Source of the DNA: RGEC01 sp044371405
GTDB taxonomy: Bacteria > Bacteroidota > Bacteroidia > NS11-12g > UBA955
Reading direction: 5' to 3'
Assembly: GCA_044371405.1 (NCBI GenBank)
Contig: JBILTS010000017.1
Coordinates: 1-25,276, forward strand
Length of the DNA: 25,276 nt
The stretch's first letter is position 1, and every line of letters begins with the position of its first letter. Of the stretch, positions 17,044-24,249 are shown piece by piece. Under the pieces are notes generated by a model. That model saw nothing but the letters and a program-made list of their open reading frames with translations. It had not been told where the DNA came from and ran no database searches. The translations under genes were made by a program, and so were the position numbers.

Positions 17044-17816
17044 TGGAAAATACTGCTTTTCAAGAAAATAAACATCAGAAGTTATTCATATTTCTGGGCT
17101 TTTTATTTTTAACCAATGCCATCGTTGCTGAAGTAATTGGCACCAAAATATTTTCATTGGAAGGATCGCTGGGGCTGCCACCAGCGGGCATTTCACTGGG
17201 AGGAGAAACTTTTGATTTTAACCTAACGGCAGGTGTAATGTTGTGGCCGGTTGTTTTCATCCTTACCGATATTATCAACGAATATTACGGCAGAAAAGGT
17301 GTAAAAACACTTTCCTATCTGGCTGCAGGCATGCTGGTATACAGCTTTCTCATGATTTTGGGGGCCATGCAACTGGAAGGCGCCGATTTCTGGATAAAAA
17401 GTAAACAAGAACAAGGTATTCCCGAAATGGACACTGCGTTCAATGCAATACTGGGTCAAGGTTTATTTATTATTATGGGTTCCCTCTTTGCTTTCCTTAT
17501 TGGGCAGCTTGTAGATGCCTTTGTGTTTGCACAGGTTAAAAAAAGGACCGGACACAATATGATATGGCTGAGGGCTACCGGAAGCACCATAGTTTCACAA
17601 TTCATAGACAGCTACGTTGTATTATTTATCGCATTTTACTTTGGTGCAGACTGGTCAGCAGCCACTGTGCTCAAGATTGGCACCATCAACTATATATACA
17701 AACTTTCAGTTGCCATATTGCTGACGCCGGTATTGTATGCTGTTCACGCAGGTATAGACCGATATCTAGGGCGAGATTTGAGTGATAAAATGATGAAATC
17801 TGCCATGGAAAGCTAG
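17043..17816 (+). CDS. Queuosine precursor transporter, YhhQ/VUT family
   Basis: This 257-aa inner-membrane protein of the YhhQ (COG1738) family is known in E. coli for uptake of queuosine precursors preQ0/preQ1 used in tRNA wobble modification. About six to seven hydrophobic segments begin at about residue 14. Family signatures are DIINEYYGRKG (about residues 76-86) and the helix with RATGSTIVSQFIDS (about residues 177-190). Start and upstream stop overlap by one base. Coupling to an RNA nuclease suggests an RNA-metabolism pair, though this may be chance. No PreQ1 riboswitch is seen upstream, since there is no leader. No queuosine synthesis genes are in the window. Confidence 0.9.
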   Translation: MENTAFQENKHQKLFIFLGFLFLTNAIVAEVIGTKIFSLEGSLGLPPAGISLGGETFDFNLTAGVMLWPVVFILTDIINEYYGRKGVKTLSYLAAGMLVYSFLMILGAMQLEGADFWIKSKQEQGIPEMDTAFNAILGQGLFIIMGSLFAFLIGQLVDAFVFAQVKKRTGHNMIWLRATGSTIVSQFIDSYVVLFIAFYFGADWSAATVLKIGTINYIYKLSVAILLTPVLYAVHAGIDRYLGRDLSDKMMKSAMES

Positions 17817-17835
17817 TAAGCTGCCCGGTAGTCAT

Positions 17836-17843
17836 TAATTTTG
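17836..17843 (+). promoter_or_regulatory. Candidate -7 element for the His-rich membrane protein gene
   Basis: TAATTTTG fits TAnnTTTG, lies 20 bp after the transporter stop and 8 nt before the ATG at 17852. No good -33 partner is seen. It would give a nearly leaderless mRNA. Confidence 0.4.
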
Positions 17844-17851
17844 CCGCTCAC

Positions 17852-18454
17852 ATGAGAGAACAATTGCTGGGGGCGTTTCTGATCAGTTTACTGCACGGAC
17901 TTATTCCCAGCCATTGGTTACCCATGGTAAGCATTGCAAAGCATCAGGGCTGGAACCTTCAAAAGACCCTGCGGTTTTCCTTTATGCTTGCCATGGCCCA
18001 CGCTATCAGCACCATTTTAATTGGGCTGGTAATCGCCACCCAAAGCAATCTTTTTATTGATGTGCACGCTACATGGTTTAAATGGCTGCCGGCCGGATTG
18101 CTGATGGGGCTTGGTTTTTGGTTTTTATACCGCCATCATAAACACCACCATTTTCATATTCATGGAGCTGGCTCAGGTTCCGAATTCAGCATTTGGCCTT
18201 TGTTGTTGGCCATGTTCCTCTCACCCTGTCTGGAAATCGAGGGGTTTTATTTCTCCCTCGCATTTGAGGGCTGGCAGTGGATTGCCTTTTTATCGCTGAT
18301 TTATTTGCTCACCACCCTGGGTAGCATGCTCGCCTGGATATGGATAGCTTACAAGGGCCTTGAAAAAATAAACGCCCACCGTTGGACTCACAATGCAGGA
18401 ATTCTTACCGGAATTGTGTTGATATTATCAGGTTTGCTCTTTTTTCTTGACTAG
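17852..18454 (+). CDS. Small polytopic membrane protein with His cluster, possibly metal transport
   Basis: This is a 200-aa protein with about six membrane helices. The first holds HGLIPSHWLP (about residues 15-24), a second has a His in LAMAHAIST (about 50), and another contains SPCLEIEG (about 124-131). A loop between helices (about 95-104) is packed with seven histidines. This pattern resembles the nickel/cobalt exporter RcnA and UreH-like/LysE superfamily proteins, where an intracellular His loop binds metal. I would call it a putative divalent metal exporter or uncharacterised NicO-like protein; the substrate is inference. The start follows a candidate -7 element. It converges with the T9SS protein gene with 14 bp between. 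Confidence 0.7.
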   Translation: MREQLLGAFLISLLHGLIPSHWLPMVSIAKHQGWNLQKTLRFSFMLAMAHAISTILIGLVIATQSNLFIDVHATWFKWLPAGLLMGLGFWFLYRHHKHHHFHIHGAGSGSEFSIWPLLLAMFLSPCLEIEGFYFSLAFEGWQWIAFLSLIYLLTTLGSMLAWIWIAYKGLEKINAHRWTHNAGILTGIVLILSGLLFFLD

Positions 18455-18468
18455 TTCAACACCAGAAC

Positions 18469-20031
18469 TTATAACTTAATAAATTTCTTGTCTATTAACC
18501 CATTATCATAATGGATAACCATGAAATAAGTTCCTTGCCTTAGGTAAGATACATCGATATTTTTCTGCAGGTTATTGATTGAACCTGAACCCACTATCCT
18601 ACCTGAAATATCTTTTATTTCATAAAATTTCATAAAACCTGACCTACTGTTGGATTGAATGTGCAATCTCTGATCTGTTGGATTGGGTTGAATGATCACG
18701 TCTGATTGGCACAACATGAAATTTCTCAAGGAATTCTGATCGGCTATATTGGATTCACTGCTTAATCTGGCCCATGCATTGGGATCGCAGGCACTGGGGG
18801 CAATAACTGATATTTTGTATGCAACATTGGTACCAGACACATTGATATCGCTGTATGAATTTACATTGCCGGAAACTGAGCCGATTTTCGACCATGCCCC
18901 TGATCCAAATCTTCTGTAAATATCATAAGAAACTACAGGGAATCCTGCATATGATGACCATATCAAGTTCCAATCGTTTCCTGTGCCTTTGTTGATTGTA
19001 AGGTGCATGGTTTTGTGAATAGCAGAGGAAATTGAAGGACTGAATTTCACTCCCGAAATAGGGGCTGAAGTATCTTTAAAAATGAGACGATAAGATTCCG
19101 GTTTAATTGACGCATTTGAATTCTTATCAACAAAAATTCTTGGCTTTGAAGATGATGCACTGTCAATAATCATAAACTGATTGGTAACATTGGTTTCCTT
19201 TTCAAAGTATACCTTGCCTTTACTGTTCAATGGTTGCCAAATAATATTGTTTTTGTTGGCAGAATCAGCAGTAACCATGCAAATTTGAGGTGTTTCTGAA
19301 ATCAAAGAAACTGAATTACTCGAGTTAAGATATTTCTTATTCAAAGAATCATATGCAACCACTATAACAGATAATTTTTTTTCATTGGCAAATGGCTTAA
19401 TCTTCAAACGATTAGAAAATAAATATCGTTTACCTGCAGCAATGCTCTTTGGTAATATTCCAGAAGGAATTCTTGCAAACCCAACCATCACGTTGCGATG
19501 GTAAATGTCAGTAGAACTGCCTTTTTGTTTGTAATAAATGCTATCTTCAACTACAAAAACGTCCAAAACATAATTAATATTTGACTCATTTCTTTGAGAC
19601 ATGAACATGCTGAAAATATCATATGTAGAATCATTTATCTTTTTTAATCCACCTATTGTTTGGTACCAAGTTGTGGGATTTGAAGCTTGACAATATTTAT
19701 CTCCGGTTGTAGTTACATTTTCAGCGGTTTCTTTATCACGCTTACATACCCAAAATGGCACCGAATTAGTAAAAGATTCAATAGCTAAGCTTATGCAATC
19801 ATCAGAGTAAATAGTAGACAAATCACTACTACCTATCTTTATTTGCAATCCTATATTGTCAGGATTGGTCTGTAAATAAAGAGGAAAATTAATTTGAGCT
19901 CTTAAATCAGAGGCAGCCCATGTTGCGGAAACTACTTCAATAAAATTTCGCTGAGGTATTGTTTGAGCTTTTAAATTGTTTAGCGTAATGATGGCAACGG
20001 CCATCAGTGTAATATTAATAATCTTAGTCAT
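18469..20031 (-). CDS. Secreted protein with T9SS type A C-terminal sorting domain
   Basis: This 520-aa protein has an N-terminal signal peptide (MTKIINITLM..., ending near LKAQ) for Sec export. A C-terminal Por-type sorting domain (about residues 445-520) has the familiar VIIQPNPT start, GRIVGSG and a final KKFIKL. The cell surface or medium is therefore its destination via the type IX secretion system. The middle is mostly beta-rich, with an Fn3-like segment at about residues 340-430 containing YDIYRRFGSGAW. No enzymatic motif is seen in the N-terminal 330 residues. Function unknown. No consensus promoter is visible upstream; it begins 31 bp downstream of the rpsA terminator and may rely on its own weak promoter. 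Confidence 0.85.
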   Translation of the reverse strand: MTKIINITLMAVAIITLNNLKAQTIPQRNFIEVVSATWAASDLRAQINFPLYLQTNPDNIGLQIKIGSSDLSTIYSDDCISLAIESFTNSVPFWVCKRDKETAENVTTTGDKYCQASNPTTWYQTIGGLKKINDSTYDIFSMFMSQRNESNINYVLDVFVVEDSIYYKQKGSSTDIYHRNVMVGFARIPSGILPKSIAAGKRYLFSNRLKIKPFANEKKLSVIVVAYDSLNKKYLNSSNSVSLISETPQICMVTADSANKNNIIWQPLNSKGKVYFEKETNVTNQFMIIDSASSSKPRIFVDKNSNASIKPESYRLIFKDTSAPISGVKFSPSISSAIHKTMHLTINKGTGNDWNLIWSSYAGFPVVSYDIYRRFGSGAWSKIGSVSGNVNSYSDINVSGTNVAYKISVIAPSACDPNAWARLSSESNIADQNSLRNFMLCQSDVIIQPNPTDQRLHIQSNSRSGFMKFYEIKDISGRIVGSGSINNLQKNIDVSYLRQGTYFMVIHYDNGLIDKKFIKL

Positions 20032-20062
20032 ATGGAATATTATCTGTTTTTTTATTATAAAG

Positions 20063-20092
20063 AAGGAGCCCTCACGTTTGTGAGGGCTCCTT
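20063..20092 (-). terminator. Rho-independent terminator of rpsA
   Basis: A perfect 13-bp stem (AAGGAGCCCTCAC / GTGAGGGCTCCTT) with a 4-nt loop sits 20 bp after the rpsA stop. The minus-strand side continues with CTTTATAATAAAAAAA, an imperfect T-tract. The strength of the hairpin makes termination likely despite the weak tail. Confidence 0.75.
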
Positions 20093-20112
20093 ATGGTTTG
20101 TAATGAATTAAT

Positions 20113-22263
20113 TTACAGTGCTTTTGCGCCTTCAATCCACTTGTTCCACTGATCGGCAGAGGTCTTGCTGTCCTGTTCTACCAGGGCTGCAATTTTCTCT
20201 TCGTTCAGGGCAATGAGATCGGCCACAGAATTGATGCCCATGGCATTCATTTTCTTTACGGCTGCAGGTCCAACACCGGCAATATCCTTCAGTTCCTTGC
20301 CCGTTTCAGCAACAGGAGTACTAACTTCTTCCTTTTGTGGTGCTGATTCATTGGCTTTTGCTTTGGGAGCTGCCTTTTCGGTTTTTTCAGCTTGTGCAAA
20401 CTTAGCCCTCAATTCACTTAAGGCATCCAACTCACCCATGGTTGTGGCCTGGGCGTTCTGGTTGATTTTCTTGACGGCTTTGCTGGCATTTTTGCGGGCT
20501 TTGTCGCGAGATTTATCTTCTGCTTCGCCTTTGGCTTTTTCAGCTGCTTTCCAGGTATTGGTGTGGCTAACGATGATGCGTTTGCTGTCTTTGCTAAATT
20601 CGATTACCTCAAATTCAAGACTTTCATCTTCTTTTACAGCTACATTACCTGCTTTTTTGATGTGACGTGAGGGAGCAAATGCTTCCACACCATACTGCAT
20701 CTGAATGGTAGCACCTTTATCATTCACACTCATCACAGTACCTTCATGCACTGAACCAACGGTGAAAATGGTTTCAAAAGTATCCCAGGGATTTTCTTCA
20801 AGCTGTTTGTGACCCAGACTCAGACGACGATTTTCTTTATCTACCTCAAGTACAATTACATCCAGCTTTTCGCCTTTTTTAACAAACTCACTTGGATGCT
20901 TAATTTTCTTGTTCCAGCTAAGATCGCTAACGTGAACCAGGCCATCAATACCTTCCTCAAGTTCAAGGAACAGACCATAGGAAGTGAGGTTTTTCACCAC
21001 ACCACTATGCTTGGTTCCAAGAGCATACTTGCTTTCAATGGTAACCCAGGGATCAGCAGTAAGCTGTTTGATACCCAGACTCATTTTATGCTCGTTGCGG
21101 TCGAGGTTCAAGACAAGGGCTTCAACCTCTTCTCCTACTTTCAGGTATTCTGAAGGATTGCGAAGGTGGCTGCTCCAGCTCATTTCGCTCACGTGAACCA
21201 AACCTTCTACTCCTGTGCTGATTTCAATGAATGCACCGTAATCGGCTACACTCACTACTTTTCCTTTCACCTTGCTGCCTTCGGTGATGTCAGCGGCCAA
21301 ACTATCCCAAGGGTGAGCAGTAAGTTGCTTTAAGCCCAGAGAAATACGCTTTTTGCTGTCATCATAATCCAGAATGGCTACATTGATCTTGTCGCCCAGC
21401 TTAAGAACCTCTTCGGGGTGATTGATGCGACCCCAGCTGATATCGGTGATATGCAGCAGACCATCAATTCCTCCAAGATCAACAAAAACACCGAAGGAAG
21501 TCATGTTTTTAACTTCGCCTTCGATAACCTGACCTTTTTCGAGTTTGCTCAGAATTTCAGATTTCTGGGCTTCGATATCGTCTTCGATCAATGCTTTATG
21601 GCTCACAACCACGTTTTTGAACACGTCGTTGATTTTAACCACTTTAAAGTCCATATTCTTGCCTACGTACTGATCATAATCGCGTACTGGCTTTGTATCA
21701 ATTTGTGAACCCGGGAGGAAAGTATCAATGCCAAAAACATCAACAACCAGACCACCTTTGGTACGTGAACGAACATATCCGGTCACAACAACATCAGAAT
21801 TGTGTGCTTCGATGATTTTATCCCAGGCAGTTTCCTGCATGGCCTTGCGGCGGCTCAGGATAAGCTGACCCAGACGATCTTCCGCGATGTCAACAAACAC
21901 TTCAATCTCATCGCCAACTGCCAAATCCGGCATATCTCTGAACTCTTGGCGTGATACCATTCCATCACTTTTGAAACCGATGTTGACTACAACATCTTTT
22001 TCATTGATGGCTACTACGCGACCCTTAACAACCTGTTTTTCGGCAACAGGGTTAAAAGATTGCATGTAGGCGTCTTCCAGTTTTTTCTTTTCGTCAGAAT
22101 TGTAGGTCTGGAAACCGGCTTCGTCAGCATCCCAGTCAAAATCTTCGTGATCTGATGAGGGTGACGCAGCTTTTTTAGATGATTTGGTGGTTTTTTCAAT
22201 GGAAGGTGCAGCTACAACTTCGGCTGCTTCTTCTTCCGGGTTTTGAATTTGATCGTTACTCAA
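20113..22263 (-). CDS. rpsA: 30S ribosomal protein S1 with C-terminal helix-hairpin-helix extension
   Basis: Ribosomal protein S1 binds mRNA on the 30S subunit. The 716-aa protein has an acidic, disordered N-terminal extension (about 1-75). Six S1 OB-fold repeats follow at about 76-140, 156-223, 243-313, 328-401, 414-487 and 501-567. Repeats 3 to 5 show the classic GxF/GL/HxSxxSW pattern. Then comes a Lys/Ala-rich linker (about 570-655) and a helix-hairpin-helix-like domain (about 656-716) with the hairpin IAGVGPAAVKKM. The start codon is TTG at 22263, supported by an 8-nt Shine-Dalgarno at 9-nt spacing and a full promoter further up; there is no in-frame ATG nearby upstream. Usual S1 proteins end after the S1 repeats and linker, so the HhH tail is notable. 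Transcription ends at a strong hairpin. Confidence 0.95.
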   Translation of the reverse strand: MSNDQIQNPEEEAAEVVAAPSIEKTTKSSKKAASPSSDHEDFDWDADEAGFQTYNSDEKKKLEDAYMQSFNPVAEKQVVKGRVVAINEKDVVVNIGFKSDGMVSRQEFRDMPDLAVGDEIEVFVDIAEDRLGQLILSRRKAMQETAWDKIIEAHNSDVVVTGYVRSRTKGGLVVDVFGIDTFLPGSQIDTKPVRDYDQYVGKNMDFKVVKINDVFKNVVVSHKALIEDDIEAQKSEILSKLEKGQVIEGEVKNMTSFGVFVDLGGIDGLLHITDISWGRINHPEEVLKLGDKINVAILDYDDSKKRISLGLKQLTAHPWDSLAADITEGSKVKGKVVSVADYGAFIEISTGVEGLVHVSEMSWSSHLRNPSEYLKVGEEVEALVLNLDRNEHKMSLGIKQLTADPWVTIESKYALGTKHSGVVKNLTSYGLFLELEEGIDGLVHVSDLSWNKKIKHPSEFVKKGEKLDVIVLEVDKENRRLSLGHKQLEENPWDTFETIFTVGSVHEGTVMSVNDKGATIQMQYGVEAFAPSRHIKKAGNVAVKEDESLEFEVIEFSKDSKRIIVSHTNTWKAAEKAKGEAEDKSRDKARKNASKAVKKINQNAQATTMGELDALSELRAKFAQAEKTEKAAPKAKANESAPQKEEVSTPVAETGKELKDIAGVGPAAVKKMNAMGINSVADLIALNEEKIAALVEQDSKTSADQWNKWIEGAKAL

Positions 22264-22272
22264 TGAATAGTT

Positions 22273-22280
22273 CCTCCTTT
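22273..22280 (-). promoter_or_regulatory. rpsA: Extended Shine-Dalgarno sequence of rpsA
   Basis: AAAGGAGG, complementary over 8 nt to the 16S rRNA 3' tail, lies 9 nt upstream of the TTG start. It is the strongest such site in the window and decides the non-AUG start. Most genes here have none. Confidence 0.8.
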
Positions 22281-22289
22281 AAGGGGCGG

Positions 22290-22320
22290 CAAAAATAAGT
22301 AAAACAATTTAATTAACAAA
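22290..22320 (-). promoter_or_regulatory. rpsA: Consensus Bacteroidetes promoter of rpsA
   Basis: On the minus strand TTTG (22317-22320), a 19-bp spacer and TATTTTTG (22290-22297) give a perfect TTTG-N19-TAnnTTTG promoter. The leader would be about 22 nt, just enough to contain the Shine-Dalgarno. It lies in the 63-bp gap after the zinc-ribbon gene. Confidence 0.85.
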
Positions 22321-22326
22321 GAAATT

Positions 22327-22512
22327 TTAGGTTTGGGAACCTGCTGTATCCGCTTCCCCCGTTTCAGGTGCTTGCTGCTCTCCTTCCCATTCGCATGATT
22401 CCCCTTGGCAACAGGGAGCCACATTGATGCCGCAACGCGGACACTGATAATGGCTATGCACGAATATCATCTCGCCCTGAAGCCCGCAAAAGTCACAGTG
22501 GGTTGGTTTCAC
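22327..22512 (-). CDS. Small zinc-ribbon protein (paralogue A)
   Basis: This is a 61-aa protein with two Cys pairs, CDFCG (residues 6-10) and CPRCG (24-28), joined by a short hydrophobic stretch with His residues (FVHSHYQ). That is the spacing of a zinc ribbon. A further CCQGESC follows, then an acidic disordered tail. The start is GTG at 22512; no in-frame ATG is available downstream of the upstream stop. It is closely related to the neighbouring protein at 22559-22780. Function unknown. It may be co-transcribed with that gene and ends just before the rpsA promoter. I recall similar small proteins in Bacteroidetes, but cannot verify this here. Confidence 0.65.
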   Translation of the reverse strand: MKPTHCDFCGLQGEMIFVHSHYQCPRCGINVAPCCQGESCEWEGEQQAPETGEADTAGSQT

Positions 22513-22558
22513 TGTGCAAATATGAAGAAAGCGTTCGGGTTAACAATTCACAAAATGG

Positions 22559-22780
22559 TCACAATCCGGAGGCAAATCCCACGCTGTAGCGATGATTGTC
22601 TGTGTGAAAGGTTACCCTTGATACAAACTCTGTTTCGCAATGCTCTTCATCAAAAACATCTTGATCCTGAACATCCTGTTCTTGGAAGATGACGCATTTG
22701 CAGACAGAGCAATGATAACATCCGTGAAGATTGAGAACCAAACCGAGGGTTCCACAGTGGCCGCATATAATATTTTCCAT
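22559..22780 (-). CDS. Small zinc-ribbon protein (paralogue B)
   Basis: This is a 73-aa protein with CGHCG (residues 6-10) and CSVC (24-27) at the same spacing as the neighbour at 22327-22512. The shared pattern is C-x2-CG, a Gly two residues on, a hydrophobic stretch, His and Tyr, then C-x2-C. An acidic segment follows (QEQDVQDQDVFDEEH). The ATG is the only candidate start. The two genes are tandem, 46 bp apart, and probably arose by duplication; this copy has lost the CCQGESC part. Function unknown. Upstream lies 80 bp without a clear promoter, then the binding protein gene. Confidence 0.65.
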   Translation of the reverse strand: MENIICGHCGTLGLVLNLHGCYHCSVCKCVIFQEQDVQDQDVFDEEHCETEFVSRVTFHTDNHRYSVGFASGL

Positions 22781-22860
22781 GACTCAAATTTCCTTGGGAT
22801 ACTATCCGTTGGATTCACATTAAGTTCACAATACAAACATTTAACCTGGGGATTGGTTTT

Positions 22861-23652
22861 TCATAACCTAGAATTAATCAATTCATGGAAATACTGCGGT
22901 GTTTTAAGCAGTCTGCTTCCATACCAGGTAAACATTTCTCCGTCCACCATGTGAATCTGGGCCTTCGGGCATATATCTGCCAGTTCTAAAATGTGCTTTT
23001 CCTTAAATGGGTAGGGTTCGGATGATAGATAAATAACATCGGGCTTTAGCGATGTAATCATACCTGCATTGATTTCGGGGTATCTGGAATCCTTTTCTGA
23101 TATGGCATTTTCCAACCCGCAATACTGCAGCATATCATTGATGAAAGTGTTTCTTCCCGCAACCATGTATGGTTTACGCCAGATGAAATACAGCACATTT
23201 TTTGAAGTGTTGTTTTGTTTTCCAAGCTCCTTGAAACCAGCTTCAATATCATGAACAATTGCTTCAGCCGCATCATGCCTATTTACAACAGAACCGATTT
23301 TACGAATCATTTGAAGCGCATCTTTCAAGTTGTAAATATCACTCATCCAAACGGGAAAATCTCTTTCAAGTTCCTGTATCTGAGATAGTTCATTTTCTTC
23401 CTTGTTGCCGATTATCAAATCGGGTTGCAGGTCTTTTATGGCTTGAATATTCAGCTTTTTGGTTCCACCTACTTTGGTAGCAGATTTAAAGTGCTCATGC
23501 GGATGAACACAAAATAAAGTCTGACCTACAATTCGATCTTTCAAGCCCAGATCATAAAGCAATTCCGTTTGACTGGGCACCAGCGATACAATTTTCTTCG
23601 GAAAATCGGGAACTGCTAAAATGCGGCCCATTTGATCGACAATCTGTCTCAT
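22861..23652 (-). CDS. BtuF-like periplasmic-binding-fold protein, apparently cytoplasmic
   Basis: This is a 263-aa helical-backbone metal/cobalamin-binding protein (TroA/BtuF superfamily). The start MRQIVDQMGRIL leads into the family block RIV(S)L-PS-TELLYDLGL (about residues 17-40), followed by the inter-lobe helix and GGTKKLNIQAIKDLQPDLII (about 80-100). The second lobe includes YFIWRKPYMVAG. There is no signal peptide or lipobox, so unlike true ABC binding proteins it appears to stay in the cytoplasm. No ABC permease or ATPase is adjacent. It lies 12 bp after the small lipoprotein gene, forming a likely operon with it and the cystathionine beta-synthase-like gene. Ligand unknown; vitamin B12 or a corrinoid is the family guess. 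Confidence 0.82.
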   Translation of the reverse strand: MRQIVDQMGRILAVPDFPKKIVSLVPSQTELLYDLGLKDRIVGQTLFCVHPHEHFKSATKVGGTKKLNIQAIKDLQPDLIIGNKEENELSQIQELERDFPVWMSDIYNLKDALQMIRKIGSVVNRHDAAEAIVHDIEAGFKELGKQNNTSKNVLYFIWRKPYMVAGRNTFINDMLQYCGLENAISEKDSRYPEINAGMITSLKPDVIYLSSEPYPFKEKHILELADICPKAQIHMVDGEMFTWYGSRLLKTPQYFHELINSRL

Positions 23653-23664
23653 TGAATCAATCAG

Positions 23665-24240
23665 TCATTCAACCAGATTAAGCACATTGGACTTAAGCTC
23701 TGCTCCGTTTGAAAGCCGAAGCCAGACATAAAATCTGCCCTTTTTTGAAACCGGCAGTTTGTGAATTCCAAACCAAGGAGGGCTATAATAAAACATGCGG
23801 TCGTTTTTTATAGTTCGGGTGTACCGATAAAACGTTGTATCGACCTGACCTGAATATCCCCATTGATTTTTTGCAGTTACAAAATCAGAAATATCAGACA
23901 TTGCAGGATGACCTGCATCCCAAGCATCAACAGTAATGACCGCCATGCTGTCTATCGTATATATCAAATATGGCTCCACAGGGCTGCAGGCGGTAGCTGA
24001 AGAAATGAACTCAAATGAAGGCGAAGTTGTTGCTACAGTGATTACTTCAAATTGCATCCTGAAGAAGGCCGTATCATCCTGTGTGAAAACAGTGTCATTA
24101 CCAAGCATTGTTCCAAAGCTGTCGGAAGCTGTGATACTAAAATCCGAAATTTTTCTTTTGGGATTATGACCCTTGCCGCACGGTTCACAGCTGAAAATCA
24201 GCAAAATGGGCAGAACGAGTGCTACTACAACTCTCCTCAT
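23665..24240 (-). CDS. Hypothetical small lipoprotein
   Basis: This is a 191-aa protein beginning with a short hydrophobic signal and lipobox IFSC (Cys18), so probably an envelope lipoprotein. The mature part is largely beta-strand-like with Thr/Ser-rich stretches. It is reminiscent of Bacteroidetes DUF5034-type lipoproteins, but I cannot confirm that. No catalytic motif is seen. It begins 9 bp after the cystathionine beta-synthase-like gene and ends 12 bp before the BtuF-like gene. The start is the first ATG and agrees with the signal peptide. Confidence 0.65.
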   Translation of the reverse strand: MRRVVVALVLPILLIFSCEPCGKGHNPKRKISDFSITASDSFGTMLGNDTVFTQDDTAFFRMQFEVITVATTSPSFEFISSATACSPVEPYLIYTIDSMAVITVDAWDAGHPAMSDISDFVTAKNQWGYSGQVDTTFYRYTRTIKNDRMFYYSPPWFGIHKLPVSKKGRFYVWLRLSNGAELKSNVLNLVE

Positions 24241-24249
24241 TAAAATTAA

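Noticed and set aside
20165..20665. 166-aa plus-strand open frame
   Set aside because: It is the reverse strand of the Ala/Lys-rich S1 linker and HhH region, where reverse-strand stops are rare; it has no family signal.
22405..22954. Plus-strand frames of about 95-104 aa opposite the zinc-ribbon genes
   Set aside because: The minus-strand frames have paired Cys motifs and resemble each other; the plus-strand ones have no recognisable features.
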